NCBI RefSeq assembly: GCF_900640115.1
Contig: NZ_CAAAIW010000001.1
Coordinates: 15,037 to 79,036, forward strand
DNA from: Legionella yabuuchiae
GTDB lineage: Bacteria; Pseudomonadota; Gammaproteobacteria; Legionellales; Legionellaceae
Length of the DNA: 64,000 nt
Direction: 5' to 3'
The notes beneath the pieces were generated by a model. That model saw nothing but the letters and a program-made list of their open reading frames with translations. It made no database searches and was not told the origin of the DNA. This document shows positions 27,319-36,869 of this stretch, in pieces (the first letter of the stretch is position 1; each line of letters starts with the position of its first letter). A program made the position numbers and the translations under genes.

Positions 27319-28614
27319 ATGGCCATGTTGACCCGAGCAAAACAACAAAGAATCTCGCTACTATTGGAGAAGCCCTGGTTTTTGCCTGTGGTCATCTGCT
27401 TTATTATGAATGTTGTTGGGGTATCTTTAAGCCTAGAATACAATAATCTCATTTTTGGAGAAGGTGTATCCATTTCCCAAGGACGTCAACAAACCATCCT
27501 CATGATTATGGCCAGTTCTCTCATGACTTTAGTTGGTGTTACCTTCTCAATTAGCATGTTGATTTTATCCAGTGTCGCGACTCAATATGGACCACGATTA
27601 CTGCCTAATTTTCTTCATTCTAAGATTGCACAATTTACCCTAGGGTTATTTTTAGGCACGTTTATTTTCTGCTTGTACGCAATCTATTATCCAACCAGCG
27701 ATACAATCCGAGGGGTGCAAACTGTTTATGCGTTTATTTTGACCTTAACCTGTCTTTTTATTTTAGTCATTTTTATTAATTATGTGATTAAATCCATTCG
27801 TATTGATGGTTTATTAAAGCTAGTGGTGGATCAAACTGAGAAAGCAATCACCCTGAACCACAGTAAGCCAGCCAATGAGGATAGAAAGAAGCGAAAAATA
27901 TCAAAAACGATGAAAACCGATCAGGTTGTTTGCAGTGTTCACAACGGATACATTCACGGTGTTGATTACGAAAAAATAAAACAAATAGCTCAAGAAAACG
28001 ACTTACGTATCCATGTTTGTTATAAGCCAGGCGATTATGTATACGATCGAAATGCTTTAATGTGGATTTATATTAAGGGGAAAAATAAAAATATTGAAAC
28101 ACAAATTTCATACTTGAAGTCTACGATCAATGTGCTTGATAGACGAGTCATTAGCCAAGACATCGAATATGGCTTTGATCAAATTTCTGAAATTGCCGTT
28201 CGGGCGCTTTCTCCTGGCATTAACGACCCGTACACAGCGAGAGATTGTGCTTTTTCAATTGGAAAATTATTACTTTATCTTGATAAACATGAAGATTTAG
28301 AATACAACGCTATTGTAGAGGATAAAAAAACATTAGTTACGTATAAGCCATTTACCTATGAGGGAATCATTGATTCTGCTTTAAGTCGATTACGGCAGGC
28401 TGCTAAAGACGATGTGACGATTATACTTGCTATTTATGATATGATTATCAATGTCGCTAAATTATTAAATCGAACTCCACTCAGAACAGCGCTTATTAAT
28501 CAAGCCCATGAGTTAAGTAATTTTATAGAAGGTTTAGAATTTACCGGCCATGACCTGAAAGCAATCAAAGAACGAGAAGTTAACCTTGCCCATATTGAAA
28601 AAGAAATTCATTGA
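27319..28614 (+). CDS. DUF2254 predicted membrane protein
   Basis: 431 residues from the ATG at 27319, chosen for AAAGGA six bases upstream; a TTG 39 bases earlier is possible. The N-terminal third has four hydrophobic helices, with the family text TLVGVTFSISMLILSSVATQ and YGPRLLPNFL. The soluble C-terminal part contains VCSVHNGYIHGVDYEKI, CYKPGDYVYDRNALMWIY and AVRALSPGINDPYTARDC, all typical of DUF2254. Biochemical function is unknown; some homologues sit in salt or osmotic stress loci. Confidence 0.82.
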   Translation: MAMLTRAKQQRISLLLEKPWFLPVVICFIMNVVGVSLSLEYNNLIFGEGVSISQGRQQTILMIMASSLMTLVGVTFSISMLILSSVATQYGPRLLPNFLHSKIAQFTLGLFLGTFIFCLYAIYYPTSDTIRGVQTVYAFILTLTCLFILVIFINYVIKSIRIDGLLKLVVDQTEKAITLNHSKPANEDRKKRKISKTMKTDQVVCSVHNGYIHGVDYEKIKQIAQENDLRIHVCYKPGDYVYDRNALMWIYIKGKNKNIETQISYLKSTINVLDRRVISQDIEYGFDQISEIAVRALSPGINDPYTARDCAFSIGKLLLYLDKHEDLEYNAIVEDKKTLVTYKPFTYEGIIDSALSRLRQAAKDDVTIILAIYDMIINVAKLLNRTPLRTALINQAHELSNFIEGLEFTGHDLKAIKEREVNLAHIEKEIH

Positions 28615-28683
28615 CTGCGCTATAAAAACACACCATTATTCCAATTTTAAATCATTTATCTCAAATTGTTTTAAGGATTTTAC

Positions 28684-30057
28684 GTGCGACGCCAATCTAA
28701 GCGAGTATTAAGTGTTTTCACATTGGTTATGATTAACGTAATTGCCGTTGATAGTCTGCGCACATTGCCGTTAACCGCATCATTGGGGCTATCGCTTGTC
28801 TTTTACTATTCTCTAGCTGCGATCGCTTTTTTTGTGCCAGTAGCCTTAGTCTCAGCAGAACTCGCCACCGCTTTTCCCGAAACCGGGGGCATTTACATTT
28901 GGGTTCGTGAAGCGTTTGGGAGACGAGCCGGTTTTATTACTATTTGGTTACAATGGATATACAATGTTGTGTGGTATCCAACCATACTTGCATTTATTGC
29001 AGCAACCATTGCTTATTTATTTGCCCCGCAGTTAGCTCAGCATAAGCTTTTTTTATTGCTTACTATATATTCTTTATTTTGGATTTTTACGCTATTAAAT
29101 TGCTTTGGAATGAAGGTTTCTGGATTAGTGAGTATCATTGGCGCCATTTTAGGAACGTTGATCCCTATGATTGGGATTATTGTTTTAGGCGGACTATGGA
29201 TTTATCAAGGTAAACCGCTCGCAATTAGCCCCGAAATGTCCTGGTTACCTGATTTTTCGGCTATTGGAAATTTATCGCTTTTCTCAGCAGTATTGTTTGG
29301 CTTGTTAGGCATCGAAATGTCAGCAGTTCACGCCGAAGAAGTCAAAAACCCCCAAAGAGACTATCCACGCGCTCTGTTTTATTCAACCATAATCATTTTA
29401 TTGACGTTGGTTTTAGGATCATTAGCCATCGTCATTGTGATTCCTGGGACTCAATTGAGCGTGGTTTCTGGGTTTATTGATGCTTATGCCATCTTTTTTA
29501 ACGCCTACCATATGCCATGGATGACCTATTTGACGGCGACATTCATCATCATTGGAAGCTTAAGCGGCGTAGCCGCCTGGATCATCGGGCCAACGAAGGG
29601 GTTATTGGTTTCTGCACGTGACGGATGTCTCCCTGCGGTGTTTTCCAAAGTGAATCGATACGGAGCTCCATTTCCTATTTTAATCATTCAAGGATTGATT
29701 TTCATGGTGCTTAGCACTGTTTTTATCTTAGTAGAGTCCATCAATGCAGCATATTGGATATTGAGCGATTTATGCGCTCAAATGGCTTTGATCGTGTATC
29801 TATTTATGTTTGCCGCAGCCATTAGGCTACGTTATAACAAACCCTATCAGGTCGGCGCCTTTCGAATCCCAGGTGGTAATATTATGATGTGGCTCATTGC
29901 AGGTATTGGGATACTCTGTTGCGTTACCGCAATACTCATTGGATTCGCACCACCAACTCAGATTGATGTAGGTAACCGTTGGTTCTTTGAAGGTTTTCTG
30001 CTTGGGGGCTTATTTATTTTTGTGGTGTTGCCTTGGTTTTTGGTTAAGAAACATTAG
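28684..30057 (+). CDS. APC-family amino acid permease/antiporter
   Basis: 457 residues from GTG, with AAGGA eight bases upstream. About 12 membrane helices. The N-terminal AELATAFPETGGIYIWVREA and the helix 6 region LLGIEMSAVHAEEVKNPQRD are characteristic of the APC superfamily and closest by eye to the glutamate:GABA antiporter/YjeM group. Substrate is not determined. It converges with putA, so a role in proline or glutamate uptake is plausible but unproven. Confidence 0.85.
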   Translation: MRRQSKRVLSVFTLVMINVIAVDSLRTLPLTASLGLSLVFYYSLAAIAFFVPVALVSAELATAFPETGGIYIWVREAFGRRAGFITIWLQWIYNVVWYPTILAFIAATIAYLFAPQLAQHKLFLLLTIYSLFWIFTLLNCFGMKVSGLVSIIGAILGTLIPMIGIIVLGGLWIYQGKPLAISPEMSWLPDFSAIGNLSLFSAVLFGLLGIEMSAVHAEEVKNPQRDYPRALFYSTIIILLTLVLGSLAIVIVIPGTQLSVVSGFIDAYAIFFNAYHMPWMTYLTATFIIIGSLSGVAAWIIGPTKGLLVSARDGCLPAVFSKVNRYGAPFPILIIQGLIFMVLSTVFILVESINAAYWILSDLCAQMALIVYLFMFAAAIRLRYNKPYQVGAFRIPGGNIMMWLIAGIGILCCVTAILIGFAPPTQIDVGNRWFFEGFLLGGLFIFVVLPWFLVKKH

Positions 30058-30085
30058 GACTGACGCATACTGAGCCAGTCCTAAT
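30053..30085. terminator. Hairpin between convergent permease and putA
   Basis: ATTAGGACT / AGTCCTAAT stem around a 15-base loop, overlapping the permease stop codon. No U-tract on either strand, so termination is uncertain. Confidence 0.35.
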
Positions 30086-30098
30086 GATCGTTATGCCC

Positions 30099-33000
30099 CT
30101 ACTCCTCAGGAATAGACATAAGCGTTGCATTACCTCCCGCAGCGGTTGTATCAACGGTATAGGTTCTTTCGTGGCATAACCGAGGCAGATAAAATGGACC
30201 GCCAGCTTTCGGACCAGTACCCGATAATCCTTCTCCGCCAAATGGCTGTAACCCTACTACGGCCCCAATCATATTACGATTCACATAACAGTTTCCAACA
30301 TGCACCCGCTCCCGAATATACTCAGCCGTTTGGTTGATTCGGCTATGAATTCCAAGCGTTAATCCATATCCTGTGCTATTGATTTGCTGAATCACCTCAT
30401 CAAGATTATTTCGTTTAAAACGAATCACATGAAGCACTGGACCAAACACTTCTTTTTCTAAAGCATTTATATGATCAATCTCTAAAGCGATAGGCGATAA
30501 ATAATAACCTTTAGACTCTATTGAAGTTGAACATTGATAAATAGTTTCATAAGTTTGAACCATTTTCTCTACATGGGCTTTTAAATTATTCAGAGCTTCT
30601 TGATCAATGACCGGTCCAATATCTGTTTTTAATAAAGCAGGATCACCAATTTCAAGCTCAGCCATGGCTCCTTTAAGCAGTTCTTTTAATCGGGGATATA
30701 CCTCATCTTGAACATATAACACTCTTAGTGCTGAACAACGTTGACCCGCTGAGCCAAACGCTGAGGTAATCACATCTGCAACGACTTGTTCCAGTAATGC
30801 TGAAGAATCGACAATCATGGCATTTTGACCCCCGGTTTCTGCAATGAGAGGAATGATTTCACCGCCCCGGGTTGCCAGTGTTTTATTAATTAATGCTGCG
30901 GTTTGTGTTGAGCCCGTAAAAATGACACCTTTGATGCGCTTATCTTGAACTAATTTTGCACCAATGGTTTCTCCTTTCCCAGGCAGAAGTTGAATCACAC
31001 CCTTTGGAACACCTGCCTTATACATTAATTCAACGGCCAGATAGGCGATTATAGGCGTTTGTTCCGCGGGTTTTGCAATGACACAATTACCCGTAACAAG
31101 AGCAGCAACAGCTTGTCCTGTAAAAATAGCGAGTGGGAAGTTCCATGGACTGATGCATAACACAACCCCTCTGGGATGAAGTGATAATTCATTACGTTCG
31201 CCAGTATATCCATGAAGTTCAAGAGGACTTGACATTAACTGTTCAGCCTTAGTGGCATAGTAACGACAAAAATCAATTGCTTCACGTACTTCTGCAACCC
31301 CATCATAGAGTGATTTACCTGCTTCTAACGATGCAATGGCCAAAAAGCGGGACATATTTTTTTGCAGCAAATCAGCGAACCGGCGGATAATGGCTGCACG
31401 CTCTGCAACAGGGATGTTACTCCAGTTTTGAAAAGATTCGACACCCCTAGCAACAGCCCAATCAGTATCTTCTTCCGTTGCATCAAGAACCATTCCTATT
31501 GCTTGATCAGGATTTTGCGGAGAAAAGGATGCACGGCCGAGATTTGCATCGAATGTCTTGTCTTTTATAAGGGCTGTACTATGCCATTCATGTTCACTCC
31601 AATCATTCAGTTCCTTTTGCAAACAGGCTTGCGCTTCCCGATTGGAAAAGTCAATACCCATTGAGTTAGCCCGGATCGGTAGAAAAATATCTTTCGGCAG
31701 TGGAATATTTTGATTAATTTTATCCAGAAGCGCTTTTGACTTAACAACTGGGTCTTCAACCAACAGGCTAATAGGCGCTTTATCATCAACAATTCGATTC
31801 ACAAACGAAGAATTTGCCCCGTTTTCCAGTAATCGCCGCACAAGATAAGGAAGTAAATCTTCGTGCGTACCAACTGGAGCATATATGCGGCAAGGAATGC
31901 CTAGGCGGTTTGAGGGAACGATTTGATCATACAGTTCATTACCCATACCGTGTAAACATTGAAATTCAAAATCACGATAGTCCCCAACCAGGCCAAGAAT
32001 CAGAGCCACTGAATATGCGTTATGGGTAGCAAATTGCGGATAAATAACATCCGTCACGGTCAATAGTTTTCGTGCACAAGCTTGAAAAGAGGTATCTGTA
32101 AATGCTTTCCGCGTAAAAACAGGATATTCATCTAACCCTTGCATTTGCGTTTTTTTAATTTCACTATCCCAATAAGCCCCTTTAATCAGACGTACCATAA
32201 TGCGACGTTTATGTTCACGAGCTAATTGAGCGATCCAGTCTAAAAGATAGAACGCTCTTTTTTGATAGGATTGAACAGCCATTCCGAATCCTTCCCATCC
32301 ATCTAAAGCCGGATCTTTAACGACACGTTCAATCACATCCAGAGAAATATCCAATCGCTCCGACTCTTCTGCATCTACCGTTAAAGCAATGTTATATTTT
32401 TTGGCAAGTTTAGCTAAGGAGAGCAATCTAGGAGGTAATTCTTCTAGAACGCGTTTGTATTGAGCTTCTTGATATCTTGGATGTAAGGCTGAGAGTTTAA
32501 TAGAAATTCCAGGATTAGAATATACTGATCCCTTCCCTTTTGCTTCTTCACCAATTGCCTCAATAGCGTTGGTATAGGCTTCAAGGTAGCGCCTAGCATC
32601 AGTTTTAGTTAATGCCGCCTCTCCCAGCATATCATAGGAATATCGATAGCCAATAGCCTCTTTTTTCTTAGCGCGAGTGAGTGCTTCTTGAATGGTTTGA
32701 CCCATGACGAATTGCTTACTCATAATTCGCATAGCTTTATCGACTGCCTTACGAACAACCGCTTCGCTACTACGATTAATAAGCTTCATGAGTGCTTTTG
32801 TTAGAACAGAATCCGCCTTCTCAGGAGAAAGAACTTTACCAGTCAGCATTAACGCCCAGGTAGTAGCGTTCACAAAGAAAGATTCACTTTGACCGCGGTG
32901 AGCCTTCCAATTGGCGCTAGCTAATTTGTCTTTAATTAAGTCATCGATTGTATCGTTATCCGGTACGCGCAATAAAGCTTCCGCCAAACACATAAGCGCG

Positions 33001-33245
33001 ATTCCCTCATCACTAGAGAGTGCATATTCCGATAAAAATGAATCTATCCCCATACTTTTTTTTCTTTCAGAGCGCACTTGCTCAACAAGTTTTTTAGCCT
33101 CTTGCTTTATAGAAAATAAAGTCTTTTCATCCAGTTCAGCTCGATCTATCAGCCTTGAAACAATACTATATTCATCTTCTCGGTACGCATCATTAATCGC
33201 TGCGCGTAAGCCTTCTGGCTGATGAAGAGATTGCTTATCAAGCAT
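30099..33245 (-). CDS. Bifunctional proline dehydrogenase / glutamate-semialdehyde dehydrogenase PutA
   Basis: 1048 residues. Oxidises proline to glutamate in two steps. The FAD proline dehydrogenase half (about 130-480) includes TVDAEESERLDISL, RLIKGAYWDSEIKKTQ and ATHNAYSVALIL. The aldehyde dehydrogenase half (about 560-1030) includes SPWNFPLAIFTGQAVAAL, LIAETGGQNAMIV and SAGQRCSALR with the catalytic Cys at about 837. It lacks the N-terminal ribbon-helix-helix repressor domain of the trifunctional enterobacterial protein, so control must come from elsewhere. GGAGG precedes the ATG. Confidence 0.95.
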   Translation of the reverse strand: MLDKQSLHQPEGLRAAINDAYREDEYSIVSRLIDRAELDEKTLFSIKQEAKKLVEQVRSERKKSMGIDSFLSEYALSSDEGIALMCLAEALLRVPDNDTIDDLIKDKLASANWKAHRGQSESFFVNATTWALMLTGKVLSPEKADSVLTKALMKLINRSSEAVVRKAVDKAMRIMSKQFVMGQTIQEALTRAKKKEAIGYRYSYDMLGEAALTKTDARRYLEAYTNAIEAIGEEAKGKGSVYSNPGISIKLSALHPRYQEAQYKRVLEELPPRLLSLAKLAKKYNIALTVDAEESERLDISLDVIERVVKDPALDGWEGFGMAVQSYQKRAFYLLDWIAQLAREHKRRIMVRLIKGAYWDSEIKKTQMQGLDEYPVFTRKAFTDTSFQACARKLLTVTDVIYPQFATHNAYSVALILGLVGDYRDFEFQCLHGMGNELYDQIVPSNRLGIPCRIYAPVGTHEDLLPYLVRRLLENGANSSFVNRIVDDKAPISLLVEDPVVKSKALLDKINQNIPLPKDIFLPIRANSMGIDFSNREAQACLQKELNDWSEHEWHSTALIKDKTFDANLGRASFSPQNPDQAIGMVLDATEEDTDWAVARGVESFQNWSNIPVAERAAIIRRFADLLQKNMSRFLAIASLEAGKSLYDGVAEVREAIDFCRYYATKAEQLMSSPLELHGYTGERNELSLHPRGVVLCISPWNFPLAIFTGQAVAALVTGNCVIAKPAEQTPIIAYLAVELMYKAGVPKGVIQLLPGKGETIGAKLVQDKRIKGVIFTGSTQTAALINKTLATRGGEIIPLIAETGGQNAMIVDSSALLEQVVADVITSAFGSAGQRCSALRVLYVQDEVYPRLKELLKGAMAELEIGDPALLKTDIGPVIDQEALNNLKAHVEKMVQTYETIYQCSTSIESKGYYLSPIALEIDHINALEKEVFGPVLHVIRFKRNNLDEVIQQINSTGYGLTLGIHSRINQTAEYIRERVHVGNCYVNRNMIGAVVGLQPFGGEGLSGTGPKAGGPFYLPRLCHERTYTVDTTAAGGNATLMSIPEE

Positions 33246-33378
33246 GTTGCCTCCAGAGTATAAAATTGACGGGGTGAAGGATAATCTAATTTTTTAACAA
33301 ACGAAACTAAATTTATACTTTTTTGTTGTATATCATCAAAAAAGTATGATCAAAAGACTTCTGTATAATTATAATCCT

Positions 33379-33402
33379 TACATGGCAAAAATCTGTCATG
33401 TA
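33379..33402. repeat. Short hairpin of the TACATGACA type
   Basis: TACATGGCA and TGTCATGTA separated by six bases. It is related to the palindrome at 52959-52993 and the hairpin at 11835-11862. A GGAGAC follows. It is 134 bases upstream of putA. Confidence 0.5.
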
Positions 33403-33563
33403 CGGAGACAATTTTAGTTAGGGATGAGGCTCTATTTGGATTAATACTCTTGCATTTTTCATGCCATCATAACTCACTCTAAAATGCAACCCAATCTATT
33501 GATTAATTTCAATTATTTTCTGATCAATATGTTTTCTACATGGTTGCTCAATCCCCTTTTGGC

Positions 33564-33592
33564 TTTACAATTGCCTGCATTGTCTATATAAT
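33564..33592 (+). promoter_or_regulatory. Sigma-70 promoter of the L,D-transpeptidase gene
   Basis: TTTACA (33564-33569), a 17-base spacer and a perfect TATAAT (33587-33592). It leaves a leader of about 100 bases before the ATG at 33702. Confidence 0.7.
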
Positions 33593-33701
33593 CGACATTT
33601 TTTGCGGTGTAGCTTAGGAGTTTTTTTACAGTTCGCCGCGACTACGGGAAGATGCTTTATCAGCCTGTGTTACCTTGACCAAGATAACAATATGGAGCAG
33701 T

Positions 33702-34382
33702 ATGAATACGATTTTAACGCTAATTTCGCTAGTTATGTTTTCTAGCAATCTGACGTCAAGCGCGGCGATTTTTGCTAAGCCAGCTGCTTTTGATATCAAC
33801 AAAGAAGTTAATCATTTAAGTCTAAAAGCACCCAATCTGAATAAAAATGTTCTGAAAATTGCCTTGGCCGCTTATCATAAAGCCTCTGCGAAAGGCGCCG
33901 TAAAAAAACCTGTTCTTACCGTCATTGACTATTCCCTACCTTCTTCGAAACAACGCATGTGGATATTTGATTTAAAACGGGAACGTCTTTTATATAATAC
34001 CCACGTAGCCCATGGAAAAAATTCTGGACTCGATGTTCCTAAACATTTTTCAAATAGGTCTTCCAGTAAAGAAACCAGTCTTGGTACTTATGTGACCCGC
34101 GATACTTACTTCGGTTCTAAGGGTTTATCATTGAATTTACAAGGGCTTGAAAAAGGATTTAACGATAATGCTTATAACCGCAGAGTAGTCATCCATGGAG
34201 CATGGTATGTAGAGCCCTCTTTCATTAAGCAAGCTGGGCGTGCCGGCCGCAGCTGGGGATGTCCATCGGTCGCAAAATCGCTGGCAAAACCCATCATCAA
34301 TACTTTAAAAGGCGGCTCGGTTGTATTCGCCTACTATCCAGACAAACATTATCTTTCACACTCTGGTTACGCAGTGGCATAA
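33702..34382 (+). CDS. L,D-transpeptidase-like protein (YkuD_2 family)
   Basis: 226 residues from the ATG at 33702, preceded by GGAG; an upstream TTG is rejected. A signal peptide covers about residues 1-22 (ILTLISLVMFSSNLTSSAA). The family region includes DLKRERLLYNTHVAHGKNSG, VVIHGAWYVEPSFIKQAGR and AGRSWGCPSVA, with His and the catalytic Cys in SWGCP. The family is predicted to form or edit peptidoglycan 3-3 crosslinks or attach proteins. It is monocistronic, with its own promoter and terminator. Confidence 0.85.
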   Translation: MNTILTLISLVMFSSNLTSSAAIFAKPAAFDINKEVNHLSLKAPNLNKNVLKIALAAYHKASAKGAVKKPVLTVIDYSLPSSKQRMWIFDLKRERLLYNTHVAHGKNSGLDVPKHFSNRSSSKETSLGTYVTRDTYFGSKGLSLNLQGLEKGFNDNAYNRRVVIHGAWYVEPSFIKQAGRAGRSWGCPSVAKSLAKPIINTLKGGSVVFAYYPDKHYLSHSGYAVA

Positions 34383-34384
34383 AA

Positions 34385-34412
34385 AAAGCCAGGGCAAGCC
34401 CTGGCTTTTACA
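34385..34412 (+). terminator. Strong Rho-independent terminator
   Basis: AAAAGCCAGGGC / GCCCTGGCTTTT with a two-base gap, ending in a U-tract, two bases after the L,D-transpeptidase stop. Confidence 0.9.
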
Positions 34413-34844
34413 GTCTTCCAATCAAGACTTTCGTCTTGAAACATCATCCTTGATGATCAGATCCTTCTGACCAAAATCCGTTTTTGATGACCTCTTTCCA
34501 TGAAGTCTTTGATAAATGTAGCAACAAATATGTCCATATGCAACACAGGATGATAAAATGTTTAATGAAATGCCCTTAGAAATGCAAAAATAAAATTTAT
34601 TATTTTTCATTTAGTTATGTATTTCTTGGCGAAGTTCTTTTATTTAATAGACGGTTTTCCTAATTAAAAGTAAGATATTTCTTACAGAAAAATAAGATTT
34701 TTTCTTACCAAAGAAGTCAATACGAAGAACAATTTAGATGCGTTCAAAGAGATAGGATAAAAGAGTTTTAAAGAAGAAAGCTGGGTTAGGACTATATTTT
34801 TAAAACTAATAATCTTATGATAAATTAATTTTTAAAAAGAAGCT
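34413..34844. other. Intergenic region with a series of short stem-loops
   Basis: No open frame seems real. 34421-34475 holds three successive small stems: AAGAC-TTTC-GTCTT, ATCAT-CCTTG-ATGAT and CAGAT-CCTT-CTG. An AT-rich stretch follows to the proQ start. This could be an untranslated RNA or the proQ leader. No promoter was pinned down. Confidence 0.35.
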
Positions 34845-35237
34845 ATGGCAATTTTAACCATGAACCAAACACTTTCACCTTTTAAAAAAGATAAGCTAAA
34901 AATCATTGACTGGCTAATTGAACATTTTCCAGGTGCTTTTTTTAAAAAAGCCAACCAAATAAAACCTCTAAAGTTAGGAATTTTTGAAGATATCGTTGAT
35001 TTTTATGATCGGCTCGATAGCCCTCCATTCAGCAAAAAAGCACTACGTGAAGCTTTAAATTATTACAGCGGTTCGCCTGCTTATTTAAATTGCCAAACAT
35101 CAAATACTGCTAGGGTAGATCTCTACGGTAATGAGGTGGATGTGGTTACTGAAGAGCAAGCCAAATACGCTAAACAGCGGTATAATCAGCGTTTTGCAGA
35201 GAAAAAGAAAAAACCAATTAATTCAATTGCGAAGTAA
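34845..35237 (+). CDS. Minimal ProQ/FinO-domain RNA chaperone
   Basis: 130 residues, almost entirely a ProQ/FinO domain: DWLIEHFPGAFFKKANQIKP, LKLGIFEDIVDFYD, KKALREALNYYSGSPAYLNC and ARVDLYGNEVDVVTEEQAKY. A basic tail (KKKKPINSIAK) follows. ProQ/FinO proteins bind the 3' terminator stems of small RNAs and mRNAs. The minimal Legionella homologue Lpp1663 has this length and architecture. It stands alone, convergent with ubiG. Confidence 0.9.
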   Translation: MAILTMNQTLSPFKKDKLKIIDWLIEHFPGAFFKKANQIKPLKLGIFEDIVDFYDRLDSPPFSKKALREALNYYSGSPAYLNCQTSNTARVDLYGNEVDVVTEEQAKYAKQRYNQRFAEKKKKPINSIAK

Positions 35238-35253
35238 GGATAAGGCATAGTCC

Positions 35254-35949
35254 CTAGATTTTTTTGCATGCCATTAAATAATTAATTTGAACGGATTCTT
35301 GCAAGAAAGAGTTTCGGTTGATGGGGTTATATCCTAAGCCAGACAGGCCAATGACATCCATGCCTTGCTCACGAGCCCACGCGGCTAGTTCACTAGGTTT
35401 AATAAACTTACTGTAATCATGAGTCTGCCGAGGTAATAATTTTAAAACATACTCGGCCATTAGCACGGCACCGCCATAAGCGGCTATTGTTCGGTTAATG
35501 GTTGATAAAAAAAGAATACCGCCAGGCTTTAACACTCTTGCACAATGCTCAATTACCAAGACTGGATCAGCGACATGCTCAAGCATTTCCATGCAGGTGA
35601 TTATATCAAAACCTTCAGACTCAAGCTTCTCAACTGGCTCGCAAAGATAGTTTATCTCTAAACCTTGCTCCTGTGCGTGCATCAAAGCAATGTTGATCGC
35701 CTCTTTCTCTGCGTCAATGCCCGTAACGTTAGCACCAAGTAAAGCCATGCGTTCAGACAATATTCCCCCACCACAACCAACGTCAAGTACCGATTGATTG
35801 GAGAAGTCGACGTATCGTTGCATAAACTCAATGCGTGCGGGATTAATATCATGTAACGTTTTAAGTGGTCCTTCAGGATTCCACCATTCTCTAGCCAGAT
35901 GTGAGAACTTTGCTACTTCTTGCGCATCAATGGTTGTTTCTTTTGTCAT
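35254..35949 (-). CDS. Ubiquinone biosynthesis O-methyltransferase UbiG
   Basis: 231 residues. Performs both O-methylations of the ubiquinone pathway with SAM. Signatures: FSHLAREWWNPEGPLKTLHD (family start), LDVGCGGGILSERMALLGA (SAM loop), TCMEMLEHVADP and NRTIAAYGGAVLMAEYVL. It overlaps the upstream uracil-DNA-glycosylase-like gene by 23 bases, so the two are probably one transcript. Confidence 0.95.
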   Translation of the reverse strand: MTKETTIDAQEVAKFSHLAREWWNPEGPLKTLHDINPARIEFMQRYVDFSNQSVLDVGCGGGILSERMALLGANVTGIDAEKEAINIALMHAQEQGLEINYLCEPVEKLESEGFDIITCMEMLEHVADPVLVIEHCARVLKPGGILFLSTINRTIAAYGGAVLMAEYVLKLLPRQTHDYSKFIKPSELAAWAREQGMDVIGLSGLGYNPINRNSFLQESVQINYLMACKKI

Positions 35950-36655
35950 CTTTCACCAACAATTCTAAAGGCTTAAAAAACTCAATTACGTCTTCATTAG
36001 TAATGAAGCTTAAGTTATAGGGGTGCTCAGCAATGATATGAGAAAATAATTGCATCTCGGGCAACTGCTTGGCTATTCGACCAAACATAATTAATTTTAC
36101 AGAAGGTTTTAGCTCCGCTAGTTGGGTTAGAAGAAAATGCATGAAAGGCTGCCATTTCTGTGCATGGTAATTCACTTTACCTTCACTGTAAACCAAAGTA
36201 GCATTCAATAACAAAAACCCTTTATCAATCAAGCTCCCAAAGAAATCTGGAGCCGTTTGTACGTATTTTGAATGGTCTAAGTTAGCAATGGCTTCTTGCG
36301 AAAAATCTAATTGTAAATCCCCTCTTGCGTGCAATAACATTTTAAGAAAATTTCGTAAAGAAGTAGCGCGATTAACCGCTTTGCTAAACCCCGTCTCACT
36401 CCAGAGCGTTCCAACTGAGTCATCCCAAAAGGCATATCCATTCGCTGATTGTTCTCTTGGATAAGGAGATTCACCAAATAAAAGGTACTCAGTAGAAGAT
36501 AACGGCAAACTAAATGCGTTTAATAATTGCTTTTTTCCTGGGAGCCAGTCTTCATGATGCCATAACCTCTCCAGGTAATCATGATCCATTTGTTTAAATC
36601 CTGCCTTAAGCAGATCACGCCATTCTGGATGAGCAGACTGCAAGAGCTCATTCAT
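35927..36655 (-). CDS. Uracil-DNA glycosylase superfamily protein, divergent
   Basis: 242 residues. The fold signatures of UDG are visible but altered: LFGESPYPREQSANGYAF stands where family 1 enzymes have GQDPYH...GLAFS, the middle LLLNATLVYSEGKV corresponds to LLNxxLTV, and AEHPYNLSFI corresponds to HPSPLS. The catalytic Asp of the first motif is Ser here, while the His of the last motif is kept. AAAGGAAAG precedes the ATG. Activity on uracil is therefore doubtful. Confidence 0.75.
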   Translation of the reverse strand: MNELLQSAHPEWRDLLKAGFKQMDHDYLERLWHHEDWLPGKKQLLNAFSLPLSSTEYLLFGESPYPREQSANGYAFWDDSVGTLWSETGFSKAVNRATSLRNFLKMLLHARGDLQLDFSQEAIANLDHSKYVQTAPDFFGSLIDKGFLLLNATLVYSEGKVNYHAQKWQPFMHFLLTQLAELKPSVKLIMFGRIAKQLPEMQLFSHIIAEHPYNLSFITNEDVIEFFKPLELLVKDDKRNNH

Positions 36656-36869
36656 TTTGTCTTTCCTTTTAAATGGAATACATTATAACCCGCAATTCTC
36701 AGCAATCCCATAACCATCTCGTCAGTCGATGAAGTTTAAAGCTTACAAGCTACGTATGAACCTGATAGAAAAACAAGGTATCTTCTCTTCAAGCCTTAAA
36801 TATAGCATTTTGAATGCATCTTGGATAAAGCAACTCTAGATAATACAAAAATCAAAGAGGTAGAGAAAC

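Larger units (their letters stand above)
33246..33701. other. Intergenic region between putA and the L,D-transpeptidase gene
   Basis: No gene seen in about 450 bases. It contains a small hairpin (33379-33402), AT-rich sequence upstream of putA, and a strong promoter for the rightward gene (33564-33592). Confidence 0.5.

Noticed and set aside
36800-36830. Another copy of the palindromic repeat (GCATTTTGAATGCATC)
   Set aside because: Only about 10 bases match and there is no partner arm.
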